The notes below the pieces were generated by a model. It did not search any database. It was not told the origin of the DNA and saw nothing but the letters and a program-made list of their open reading frames with translations. Positions 21,122 through 29,853 of a stretch of 64,000 nucleotides of DNA are shown here, piece by piece. Positions within the stretch are counted from its first letter, which is position 1; every line of letters begins with the position of its first letter. The position numbers and the translations under genes were made by a program. The stretch is taken from contig NZ_CP049989.1 in assembly GCF_011388215.1 (NCBI RefSeq), positions 2,480,001 to 2,544,000 of the forward strand. Direction: 5' to 3'. This DNA is from Hydrogenophaga crocea (GTDB taxonomy: Bacteria > Pseudomonadota > Gammaproteobacteria > Burkholderiales > Burkholderiaceae_C).

Positions 21122-21155
21122 GGCCGCCGCGCCCCCACAACACCAGGAGACATTC

Positions 21156-22310
21156 ATGCCCGGCCTGCTGCCCGACGTCGACCCCGACGGCCTCTACGAG
21201 TTCTCGGTGGTCTACACCGACCGCGCGCTCAACCACATGTCGCGCCGCTTCCAGGGCGTCATGACGGGCATCTCCACCCTGCTCAAGCGCGTCTACGGCG
21301 CGCACTCGGCCGTGCTGGTGCCGGGCAGCGGCACCTTCGGCATGGAATCGGTGGCGCGCCAGTTCGCGCACGGCAAGCACGTGCTCGTGATCCGCAACGG
21401 CTGGTTCAGCTACCGCTGGACGCAGATCTTCGACATGGGCGCGATCCCCGCGAGCCACACCGTGCTCAAGGCCCGCCCGGTGCGCGCCGGTGCGCAGGCG
21501 CCCTGGGCGCCGGCGCCGATCGACGAGGTGGTGGCCACCATCGCGCGCGAGAAGCCCGCGCTGGTGTTCGCACCGCACGTGGAAACCGCGGCCGGCATGA
21601 TGCTGCCCGACGCCTACCTCAAGGCCGTGGCCGACGCGGTGCACGCGGTGGGCGGCCTGTTCGTGCTCGACTGCATCGCCTCGGGTGCGATGTGGGTGGA
21701 CATGCGCGCCACCGGCGTGGACATCCTCATCAGCGCGCCGCAAAAGGGCTGGAGCAGCTCGCCCTGCTGCGCCATGGTCATGCTCAGCGAACGCGCGCGC
21801 CAGGCCATCGACGCCACCCAGAGCACCACCTTCGCGATGGACCTCAAGAAGTGGCTGCAGATCATGGAAACCTACGAAGGCGGCGGCCACGCCTACCACA
21901 CCACCCTGCCCACCGACGCGCTGGCCCGCCTGCACGCCACCATGCTCGAAACCGAGGCCTATGGCTTCGAGCGCGTGCGCGAGGAGCAGATCGCGCTGGG
22001 CCAGGCGGTCCGTGCGCTGGTGGAACGCCACGGCTTTGCCAGCGTGGCGGCCGAGGGCTTCAAGGCCCCGGGCGTGGTGGTGAGCCACACCACGAACGCC
22101 GAGGTGCAATCGAGCAAGGCCTTCCTGGCGCTGGGCCTGCAGACCGCCGCGGGCGTGCCGCTGCAGTGCGACGAAGGCGCCGACTTCAAGACCTTCCGGC
22201 TGGGCCTGTTCGGCCTGGACAAGTGGCACGACGTGCCCGCCACCGTGGCCCGGCTCGAAGCCGCGCTGCAGCAGGTGGCGCCGATCGAAGCGGCCCGCAA
22301 GGCCGCCTGA
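21156..22310 (+). CDS. PLP-dependent class V aminotransferase (alanine-glyoxylate type)
   Basis: A 384-residue fold-type I PLP enzyme. The PLP lysine is in ISAPQKGWSSSPCCAMVML near 200, preceded by FVLDCIASGAMWVDM with the pyridine-binding Asp. VLVPGSGTFGMESVARQF forms the cofactor phosphate loop. Members of this group include alanine-, serine- and aspartate-glyoxylate or pyruvate aminotransferases. AGGAGA sits seven bases before the ATG. It follows lspA by 34 bases and is convergent with the two-component genes. The amino donor cannot be told from sequence. Confidence 0.88.
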   Translation: MPGLLPDVDPDGLYEFSVVYTDRALNHMSRRFQGVMTGISTLLKRVYGAHSAVLVPGSGTFGMESVARQFAHGKHVLVIRNGWFSYRWTQIFDMGAIPASHTVLKARPVRAGAQAPWAPAPIDEVVATIAREKPALVFAPHVETAAGMMLPDAYLKAVADAVHAVGGLFVLDCIASGAMWVDMRATGVDILISAPQKGWSSSPCCAMVMLSERARQAIDATQSTTFAMDLKKWLQIMETYEGGGHAYHTTLPTDALARLHATMLETEAYGFERVREEQIALGQAVRALVERHGFASVAAEGFKAPGVVVSHTTNAEVQSSKAFLALGLQTAAGVPLQCDEGADFKTFRLGLFGLDKWHDVPATVARLEAALQQVAPIEAARKAA

Positions 22311-22341
22311 TCGCGCAGCGGGCCCGGCGCCGGGCCCGCGT

Positions 22342-23085
22342 TCAGCCCATCAGGGCTTCGCGCACCGCCGCGAGCTGGCGGCGCGACACGGCCAAGCGCT
22401 CGTCCACGCCATCGAGCCGCACCATCCAGCCTTCGCCGTCCACCGGGTCGGTGTGCTTCTCAACGGCGCGCACCGCGCGGCGCGACACCAGCGCGTTGCG
22501 GTGCACGCGCACGAACAGGTGCGAGTAACGCGCTTCGAGGTCGCTCAGCGCGCCGTCGTAGATGTGCTCTTTTTCGGCCGTGCGCACGGTGATGTACTTG
22601 AGCTCGGCCTTGAGGTAGATGATGTCGGACAGCGCCACGCGCTCGCTGCGGCCGCGCTCCTGGATGATCAGCGCCTCGGGCGGGCCGGCGTCGGGCGAGC
22701 CGCCGTCCTTGCCGGCGCGCGCCTTCACCACCTTCTGCAACGCCTGCTGCAGCCGCTCGCGGCGCACCGGCTTGGTCAGGTAGTCGACCGCCTCGACCTC
22801 GAACGCGCTCACCGCGTGTTCGGCATAGGCCGTCACGAACACGATGGAGGGCGGCGCCGCCATCTGGCGCAGGGTGTTGGCCAGGGTGATGCCGTCGACC
22901 CCGGGCATGTGCACGTCGAGCAGCACGAGCTCGCAGTGGGTGCGCTGGATCATGTCCATGGCCTGAACGGCATTGCCCGCCTCGCCGACCACGTCGGTGC
23001 GGGGCTCGGTGCATTCGCTCAACAGCGTGCGCATGCGCGAACGTGCGAGGACTTCATCGTCGACGATCAGTACCTTCAGTGCCAT
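22342..23085 (-). CDS. LytTR-family response regulator (AlgR-like)
   Basis: A 247-residue response regulator. The receiver domain (1-120) has the phospho-acceptor in VLLDVHMPGVDG and the conserved FVTAYAEHAVSAFEVEAVDYLTKPV; the LytTR DNA-binding domain occupies about 145-247 (SDIIYLKAELKYITVRT, LFVRVHRNALVS). It lies downstream of its likely kinase, 35 bases apart, on the same strand. In Pseudomonas aeruginosa the related algZ(fimS)-algR pair also adjoins argH, which supports an AlgR-like assignment. Targets here are unknown. Confidence 0.92.
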   Translation of the reverse strand: MALKVLIVDDEVLARSRMRTLLSECTEPRTDVVGEAGNAVQAMDMIQRTHCELVLLDVHMPGVDGITLANTLRQMAAPPSIVFVTAYAEHAVSAFEVEAVDYLTKPVRRERLQQALQKVVKARAGKDGGSPDAGPPEALIIQERGRSERVALSDIIYLKAELKYITVRTAEKEHIYDGALSDLEARYSHLFVRVHRNALVSRRAVRAVEKHTDPVDGEGWMVRLDGVDERLAVSRRQLAAVREALMG

Positions 23086-23120
23086 GTGTTGCTCCGTGAT
23101 CGGCGTCTTGCCAGCCGCGC

Positions 23121-24182
23121 TTATACCGGGATTTCCAGCCGCACCTGGAACACGCCGTTGACCAGCGCGCTCTGGAAGCGACCCTGCACATCATGCAACA
23201 AAGACAGGCGCTGCCGCACGTTGTCCAGGGCCAGGCCATTGCCCCGCTTGCCGGTGCCCGAAGGCACGGTGTTGGTGACCTTGATCACCACCACGCTGCC
23301 GCGGCGCTGGGTGCTGATGCGCACCGTGGCGCCCGTGGGGCTGGGCTCCACGCCGTGCTTGATCGCGTTTTCCACCAGCGGCTGCAGGATCAGGGGCGGC
23401 AGGCGCGCCTTGGACGCGGCTTCGTCGATCGACCACTCGATCTGCAGCCGGTCGCCGAAGCGCACGTGCTCGATCGCCAGGTAGTGCTCGGCCAGCTCGA
23501 GCTCCTGCCACAGCGGCACGGCCTCCTTGGGGTCGGCCAGCGCGTGGCGGAACAGCTCGCTCAGGTCTTCGAGCAGGGCCTCGGCCTTGGCCGGCTCTTC
23601 ACGCACCAGCGCGATCGCGCTGTTGAGGGTGTTGAACAGAAAGTGCGGCCGGATGCGCGCCTGCAGCTCGGCCAGCCGCGCCGTGGTGCCCGCGGGCATG
23701 CGGGCCTTGGCGCGCCAGACCAGCCCGGCCACCAGCACCGCCGCCACCAGCGCGCCCGCGGCCGCGCTGGCCAGCCAGCGGTTGTGGTCGATGATGCCCA
23801 GCCAGGCCACCAGCCCGCAGCCGTAGAGGCCCGCGAGCGCGCCCAGCGACACGCCGATGGTCCACTGCATCGGGCCGGCCATGCGGCCCAGCGGGCGCTT
23901 GATGGCGCAGATCACCAGCAGCCAGGCCAGCACCGCGGGCAGCGCCGCGCCCGTGAGCACCGCCATGCGCGTGCCCCAGTCGATGAAGGTGTCGGCCTGG
24001 AACAGCGCGGCCACCGCCACCGAGGCCTGCACGCAGAGCACGGCGCGCAGCACCACACCCACCTGGCAGGTGTCGAAGACCTGCACGCGGGCCCGCGCGG
24101 GGTCGGGCATGTCGGAGAGGCCACGGGCGCCCGCCGCGTGGGGCAGCTCCTGGAAGGTCGATAAAATCCGCGAATCTTTCAT
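23121..24182 (-). CDS. Sensor histidine kinase of the LytS/AlgZ (His_kinase PF06580) type
   Basis: Membrane sensor of 353 residues. Four or more hydrophobic segments fill about 44-157; the phospho-accepting His180 is in [19 protein letters not shown] and the ATP-binding N box is [16 protein letters not shown], with [13 protein letters not shown] as a G box. ATG 24182 ([10 protein letters not shown]) was chosen; an upstream start at 24260 would add residues with no hydrophobic or conserved content. Paired with the LytTR regulator. Divergent from argH, whose -10-like element lies inside this gene's first codons. Confidence 0.9.
   Translation of the reverse strand: MKDSRILSTFQELPHAAGARGLSDMPDPARARVQVFDTCQVGVVLRAVLCVQASVAVAALFQADTFIDWGTRMAVLTGAALPAVLAWLLVICAIKRPLGRMAGPMQWTIGVSLGALAGLYGCGLVAWLGIIDHNRWLASAAAGALVAAVLVAGLVWRAKARMPAGTTARLAELQARIRPHFLFNTLNSAIALVREEPAKAEALLEDLSELFRHALADPKEAVPLWQELELAEHYLAIEHVRFGDRLQIEWSIDEAASKARLPPLILQPLVENAIKHGVEPSPTGATVRISTQRRGSVVVIKVTNTVPSGTGKRGNGLALDNVRQRLSLLHDVQGRFQSALVNGVFQVRLEIPV
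24162..24167 (+). promoter_or_regulatory. Possible argH -10 element inside the kinase gene start
   Basis: TAAAAT (five of six matches to TATAAT) sits 112 bases upstream of argH and within codons 5-7 of the divergent kinase gene. The -35 region is poor (TGGGGC at 17-base spacing). If used, the two divergent transcripts would overlap. Confidence 0.35.
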
Positions 24183-24278
24183 GGGAAGCGATGCCGTTTT
24201 CCATCCGGTCGGCCACCCAGGCCCGCGCATGGTCGCCCAGGCGCTCGAAAAACCCCCCATCCAGCCGCTGACAACACC

Positions 24279-25712
<1,434 letters not shown>

Positions 25713-25733
25713 GGCCGCCCCAGCGCCCCGCGC

Positions 25734-26621
25734 ATGCACGAGCCCATCGACCTCGGCACGCTGCGCGTGGTGATCGCCGCGGCCGACCACGGCTCGATCA
25801 GTGCGGCCAGCGAGCGCCTGCAGCTCGCGGTGGCCGCAGCCAGTTCGCGCATCACCGCGCTCGAAGAATCGCTGGGCTTTCGCATCTTCGAGCGCTCCTC
25901 GCGCGGCGTGCAGCTCACGCCCGCGGGCCAGATGCTGGTGCAGCGCAGCCGCGCCCTGCTCACCGACGCCGACCGCCTGGCCCTGCACCTGCGCGGCTAC
26001 AGCGAAGGCCTGCAGGGTCAGGTGCGCGTGCTCGCCAACACCTCGGCGCTGCTCGAGGTGCTGCCGCAGCGCCTGCAGCGCTTCATGGACTCGCACCCGC
26101 TGATCCGCGTCGACCTCGAAGAGCGCGGCAGCCCCGAGATCCCGCTCGCGCTGCTCGAAGGCCGGGCCGACTTCGGCGTGGTCGACCTGCCGGTGCCGCC
26201 CGCGGGCCTGGGCTTCACGCCCTTTTTCCGCGACACCCTGGTCCTGCTCACGCCGCGCGGCCACCGGCTGGCCGGCCGGCGCAAGCTGCGCCTGGCCGAG
26301 GCGCTCGACGAGCCCTTCATCACGCTCAGCGACGGCACCGCGTTGTCGAACCGGCTCGTGGCCTCGGCGGCCGACGCCGGGCGCCCGCTCAACGTGCGCA
26401 TGCGCATGCGCGGCTTCGACGCCGTCTGCCGCATGGTGGCCGCGGGCCTGGGCGTGGGCGTGCTGCCGCTCGAAGCGGTGGCGCCGCAGCTCGCGCACCT
26501 GCCGCTGGCCGCGGTGCCGCTGGCCGACCCCTGGGCGAAGCGCACGCACCACATCGCCACGCGCACCGACGCGCCGCTGGCGCCGGCCGCGGCCACGCTG
26601 ATCCGCGCCCTCACGCGCTGA
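25734..26621 (+). CDS. LysR-family transcriptional regulator
   Basis: A 295-residue LTTR. The N-terminal winged helix reads DLGTLRVVIAAADHGSISAA then LQLAVAAASSRITALEESLG, with FERSSRGVQLTPAGQ closing the domain; the rest is a substrate-binding-like effector domain (ADFGVVDLPVPPAGLGFTPF). It lies 21 bases after argH and upstream, in the same direction, of the enolase-family/Bug operon. An LTTR-type palindrome at 26633-26657 centred near -65 of that operon's predicted promoter makes this operon its likely target. Confidence 0.93.
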   Translation: MHEPIDLGTLRVVIAAADHGSISAASERLQLAVAAASSRITALEESLGFRIFERSSRGVQLTPAGQMLVQRSRALLTDADRLALHLRGYSEGLQGQVRVLANTSALLEVLPQRLQRFMDSHPLIRVDLEERGSPEIPLALLEGRADFGVVDLPVPPAGLGFTPFFRDTLVLLTPRGHRLAGRRKLRLAEALDEPFITLSDGTALSNRLVASAADAGRPLNVRMRMRGFDAVCRMVAAGLGVGVLPLEAVAPQLAHLPLAAVPLADPWAKRTHHIATRTDAPLAPAAATLIRALTR

Positions 26622-26632
26622 GCCCGCGCGCA

Positions 26633-26657
26633 CGGCTTTCGCGAAACGCGAAAGCCG
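26633..26657. promoter_or_regulatory. LysR-type operator candidate (11-base inverted repeat)
   Basis: CGGCTTTCGCG (26633-26643), three A, and CGCGAAAGCCG (26647-26657) form a perfect dyad. It contains T-N11-A (T26639, A26651), the LTTR consensus. The centre is about 65 bases upstream of the predicted transcription start of the following operon. It could also end lysR transcripts, but no T tract follows. Confidence 0.6.
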
Positions 26658-26673
26658 CGTTTGGCGCACGCCA

Positions 26674-26703
26674 TTGCCGCGCGCGCCGGGCGCTTCCTAC
26701 ACT
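26674..26703 (+). promoter_or_regulatory. Predicted promoter of the enolase-family/Bug operon
   Basis: TTGCCG (26674-26679), an 18-base spacer and TACACT (26698-26703), each matching four of six consensus bases. The weak match suits an activator-dependent promoter. The start would be near 26710, about 43 bases before the ATG. Confidence 0.45.
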
Positions 26704-26752
26704 GGCCGCCCACCCCCGAAACAGCCGCCGCCCGAGCGGCGCAGGAGACCCC

Positions 26753-27907
26753 ATGAAGATCGCCCACGTGCGGGCCACGCCGCTGAACCTGCCCGTTACC
26801 GTGAACGCGGCGCGCGGCACCAAGAACACCAGCCTCTCCGTCTGCCTGGTCAGCATCGAGACCGACACCGGCCTGGTCGGCACCGGCATGACCGCCATCA
26901 CCGAAGAAGAGGTGATCGGCAGCATCGTCAACGACATCGCGGCCCACCACCTGGTCGGCATGGACCCGATGCGCCACGAGCAGATCTGGGACCGCCTGTA
27001 CTGGCTGCTCACGCCGCGCGGCCAGTCGGGCTACGCGAGCCACGCGATCGCGGCCATCGACCTCGCGCTCTGGGACATCAAGGGCCAGGCCCTGGGCCAG
27101 CCCTGCTGGCGGCTGCTGGGCGGCGCGCGCGCCGAGGTGCCGGTCTACGCCACCTTCGGCTTCGCCTTCTTCGAGCGCGACGAACTCGCCGCGGCCGCCC
27201 AGGACTGGGTGGCGCGCGGCTTCACGCGCCTGAAGATGACCGTGGGCCACCACGCGCTGCAGCGGCGCGACGAGCCGCGCCCGCTCGATCAGGTGATCGC
27301 CGAGGACGTGCAGCGCATCCGCGCGGTGCGCGAGGCCGTGGGCCCCGACGTGCAGCTCTACATCGACGCCAACTGCAGCCTCGACTACTTCCACGCCCAC
27401 GCGCTGGCGAAGAAGGTCGAGCCCTACGACATCGCCTTCTTCGAAGAGCCCGTGTCGCACAACGACATCCCCAACCTCGCCAAGCTGCGCGCCAAGACCG
27501 GCATTCCCCTGGCCGCGGGCCAGAACGAGGGCCTCGCCTCGCGCTTTCGCGATCTGCTCGTGGCGCAGGCGGTCGACGTGGTGCAGCCCAACGCCTGCAT
27601 CAGCGGCGGCTTCACGCAGTGCACGCGCATCGCGGGCATGGCCGCGGCCTTCAACACGCGATTCGCCAACGGCGGCGCCTGGCCGCACCACAACATGCAC
27701 CTGCACGCGGGCCTGGCCAACGGCTCGCTGGTCGAGTACCACTCGGTGGCGGTGCAGTGCTGCGAGCTGGTGTTCGACGACCTGCCCAAGCCCGAGCGCG
27801 GCGTGCTGCGCCTGCCCGAGGCACCGGGCCTGGGCTTCAGGCCCAACCCCGAGCGGCTGGCCGAGTACGCGCGCCGGCCGCTCTCGCGCGGCGCCGGCAA
27901 GGCCTGA
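26753..27907 (+). CDS. Enolase-superfamily enzyme (mandelate racemase/muconate lactonizing group)
   Basis: A 384-residue sugar-acid dehydratase/racemase-like protein. The barrel carries a likely catalytic Lys in FTRLKMTVGHH near 161, metal ligands Asp in LYIDANCSLDY near 205, Glu in IAFFEEPVSHND near 231, and Glu in AAGQNEGLASR, with a late His in WPHHNMHLHAG. The pattern is the MR subgroup with an unusual lysine motif (LKM, not KxK). GGAGA precedes the ATG. It is in an operon with a Bug-type receptor, so the substrate is probably an imported carboxylic or sugar acid; its identity is unknown. Confidence 0.87.
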   Translation: MKIAHVRATPLNLPVTVNAARGTKNTSLSVCLVSIETDTGLVGTGMTAITEEEVIGSIVNDIAAHHLVGMDPMRHEQIWDRLYWLLTPRGQSGYASHAIAAIDLALWDIKGQALGQPCWRLLGGARAEVPVYATFGFAFFERDELAAAAQDWVARGFTRLKMTVGHHALQRRDEPRPLDQVIAEDVQRIRAVREAVGPDVQLYIDANCSLDYFHAHALAKKVEPYDIAFFEEPVSHNDIPNLAKLRAKTGIPLAAGQNEGLASRFRDLLVAQAVDVVQPNACISGGFTQCTRIAGMAAAFNTRFANGGAWPHHNMHLHAGLANGSLVEYHSVAVQCCELVFDDLPKPERGVLRLPEAPGLGFRPNPERLAEYARRPLSRGAGKA

Positions 27908-27939
27908 AACGCATTCCCCCAGAACGACAGGAGACAGAC

Positions 27940-28941
27940 ATGAACCAGCCCCCCACCCCATCGACGGGCCCGCAGCGCCGCGCGCTGATGACCGGCCTGC
28001 TCGCCGCCCTGGCCACCGCCGGCCTGGCCGGCCCGGCGCAGGCCCAGGCCTGGCCGGCGCGCCCGATCCGCCTCGTCGTGGGCTACTCGGCCGGGGGCGG
28101 TGTGGACGCCATGGCGCGCCTGCTCGCGCCGCGCCTGTCCGAGCTGCTGGGCCAGCAGGTGGTGGTCGAGAACCGCACCGGCGCGGCCGGCCTGATCGCG
28201 GGCGACACGGTGGCGCGCGCCGCGCCCGACGGCTACACCCTGATGCTCGGCGACAGCTCGCTGCTGATCGCCCAGCACCTGCAGCCGCGCATGAGCTTCG
28301 ACCCGCTCAAGGCCTTCACGCCCGTGGCCAGCGTGTTCACGCTGCCGCTGATCATCGTCACCAGCAACGATTTCCCCGCGAAGACGCCCGCCGAATTCGT
28401 GAAGCTGCTCAAGGAGCAGCCGGGCCGCTACTCGTTCGCCACCTCGGGCGTGGGCACGGTGCACCACCTGGGCTTCGAGATGCTCAAGGGCCAGACGCGC
28501 TCCTTCGTGGTCCACATCCCCTACCGCGGCGCGGCGCAGATCGTGCCCGACGTGATGAGCGGCCAGGTGCCGATCGGCGTGGTGAGCGCGGCCTCGGCCA
28601 TCGCGCAGGCGCGCGCCGGCAAGCTGCGAGCGCTCGCGCTCATGAACCCGGTCAAGCTCGCGGGCGCCGAGGACGTGCCCGCGCTGTCCGACGCCCTGCC
28701 CGGCTTCTCGGCCGTGCCACGCCTGTACGTGCTCGCGCCCACGGGCACGCCCGCGCCCATCGTCGAGCGCCTGAGCGACGCGATCCGGCAGGTGATGGCC
28801 GCGCCCGACATCGCGCAGGTGGCGGCGCAGCAGGGTGCGGTGCCGGCCTACCTGGCCGCGGGCCCGATGGCGGCCGAGCTGCCGCGCGAGTCGGCCGCCT
28901 GGGGCAAGGTGATCCGCGAGCAGAAGATCTCGAACCAGTGA
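27940..28941 (+). CDS. Bug-type tripartite tricarboxylate transporter receptor
   Basis: Periplasmic solute receptor of 333 residues. Signal peptide to about residue 36 (RRALMTGLLAALATAGLAG, then PAQAQA). The mature part has the Bug features WPARPIRLVVGYSAGGGVD, VVVENRTGAAGLIAGDTVAR, FATSGVGTVHHL, HIPYRGAAQIVPDVMSGQV and LAPTGTPAPIVERL. It follows the enolase-family gene by 32 bases. No TctA/TctB membrane genes are in the window, which is normal for the expanded Bug families of Comamonadaceae. The ligand is likely the carboxylic acid handled by the neighbouring enzyme. Confidence 0.92.
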   Translation: MNQPPTPSTGPQRRALMTGLLAALATAGLAGPAQAQAWPARPIRLVVGYSAGGGVDAMARLLAPRLSELLGQQVVVENRTGAAGLIAGDTVARAAPDGYTLMLGDSSLLIAQHLQPRMSFDPLKAFTPVASVFTLPLIIVTSNDFPAKTPAEFVKLLKEQPGRYSFATSGVGTVHHLGFEMLKGQTRSFVVHIPYRGAAQIVPDVMSGQVPIGVVSAASAIAQARAGKLRALALMNPVKLAGAEDVPALSDALPGFSAVPRLYVLAPTGTPAPIVERLSDAIRQVMAAPDIAQVAAQQGAVPAYLAAGPMAAELPRESAAWGKVIREQKISNQ

Positions 28942-28951
28942 GGCCGCGGCC

Positions 28952-29305
28952 TCAGCGGCAGGGCTGGGGCTGCGGCAGTTCCTGGCAGTAACGGAAGGCG
29001 TCGGGCTTGAGGCCGCCGCCCACCACGCGGAAGGCGTCGAAGCAGGCCTGGTTTGCGCGGTAGCGGTTCCAGGCCGCGTCGCAGGCGGTGGTGCCGGGCG
29101 GCAGCGGGGCGGAGGCCGGCTCGGCAAAGGCGCGGCGCTCGGGCGGGATGTCGATCTTCGGCGTGTAGTGCAGATGGCCGAAGCGGTCGGTCCAGCGCCA
29201 GATGTCGGGCGCGCCCGCGGGCGGCGCATCGGCCGCGTTCGCGGGCGCACCTGCGCCCAGCAGGGCCAGCGCGAACAACAGGGGAGCCAGGGATCGGGTG
29301 TGCAT
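28952..29305 (-). CDS. Small exported protein with a DUF4124-like segment
   Basis: A 117-residue protein with a signal peptide (LAPLLFALALLGAGAPANA, cleavage near 25). The mature N-terminus has IWRWTDRFGHLHYTPKID, which resembles the DUF4124 envelope domain. Four cysteines (ACDAAWN, QACFDAF, YCQELP, QPCR) may form two disulfides. ATG 29305 was chosen over a GTG one codon earlier. It is divergent from the hemerythrin gene and convergent with the Bug receptor gene. No function is known. Confidence 0.72.
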   Translation of the reverse strand: MHTRSLAPLLFALALLGAGAPANAADAPPAGAPDIWRWTDRFGHLHYTPKIDIPPERRAFAEPASAPLPPGTTACDAAWNRYRANQACFDAFRVVGGGLKPDAFRYCQELPQPQPCR

Positions 29306-29356
29306 CACGCCGGCACTGTACGCCGGCGCGGCGCGCCCGGCCAGACCCGGCGCCGC

Positions 29357-29370
29357 TTGACCTGGGTCAA
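29357..29370. promoter_or_regulatory. FNR/Dnr-like palindrome upstream of the hemerythrin gene
   Basis: TTGAC-CTGG-GTCAA is a perfect inverted repeat of the FNR-family type (consensus TTGAT-N4-ATCAA; TTGAC half-sites are common outside enterics). Its centre is 41.5 bases upstream of 29405, where a TAAGCT -10-like hexamer (29393-29398) would start transcription, the class II activator geometry. Confidence 0.5.
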
Positions 29371-29406
29371 GCCCTGCGGTGCTGCACGCCCTTAAGCTGC
29401 CGGCCC

Positions 29407-29853
29407 ATGCACCCCACCCACCCCCACCTGCCCGAGGGCATGCGTACCGGCGACGAGCGCATGGACAGCACGCACGACGGCTTCATGGACCTGATGCAGA
29501 CGCTGCGCGACACGCCGCCCACCGAGCGACTGCCCGCCTACGACGCGCTGGTGCGCCACACCGAAGCGCACTTCGCGCAGGAGGAGCAGTGGATGGCCGA
29601 GCTCGGCCTGCCCCCGCAGAACTGCCACGCCGGCCAGCACGCCAACGTGCTCGAGACCCTGCACGAGGTGGGCAAGCGCGCGCGCCAGGGCGACCTGGGC
29701 CTGATCGAGCGCATGCTCGACGCGCTCGACGAGTGGTTTGCGCTGCACGTGGTGGCCATGGACAGCGCGCTCGCCGACGCACTGCGCGCGCACGCGGCCG
29801 CTCAGTCCGAGGCGGCGCGTGCGCGCAGTTCGGTCTTGAGCACCTTGCCGTAG
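29407..29853 (+). CDS. Bacteriohemerythrin-like oxygen-binding protein
   Basis: A 148-residue four-helix di-iron protein. The usual ligands are visible: His in DSTHDGFMDLM, His and Glu in LVRHTEAHFAQEEQWM, His in NCHAGQHANVLETL, and His and Asp in FALHVVAMDSAL. It would bind O2 reversibly for storage, delivery or sensing. The first ATG has no good ribosome binding site and lies next to the predicted transcription start, so translation may be leaderless. Its 3' end overlaps the convergent CoA ligase gene by 52 bases. Confidence 0.87.
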   Translation: MHPTHPHLPEGMRTGDERMDSTHDGFMDLMQTLRDTPPTERLPAYDALVRHTEAHFAQEEQWMAELGLPPQNCHAGQHANVLETLHEVGKRARQGDLGLIERMLDALDEWFALHVVAMDSALADALRAHAAAQSEAARARSSVLSTLP

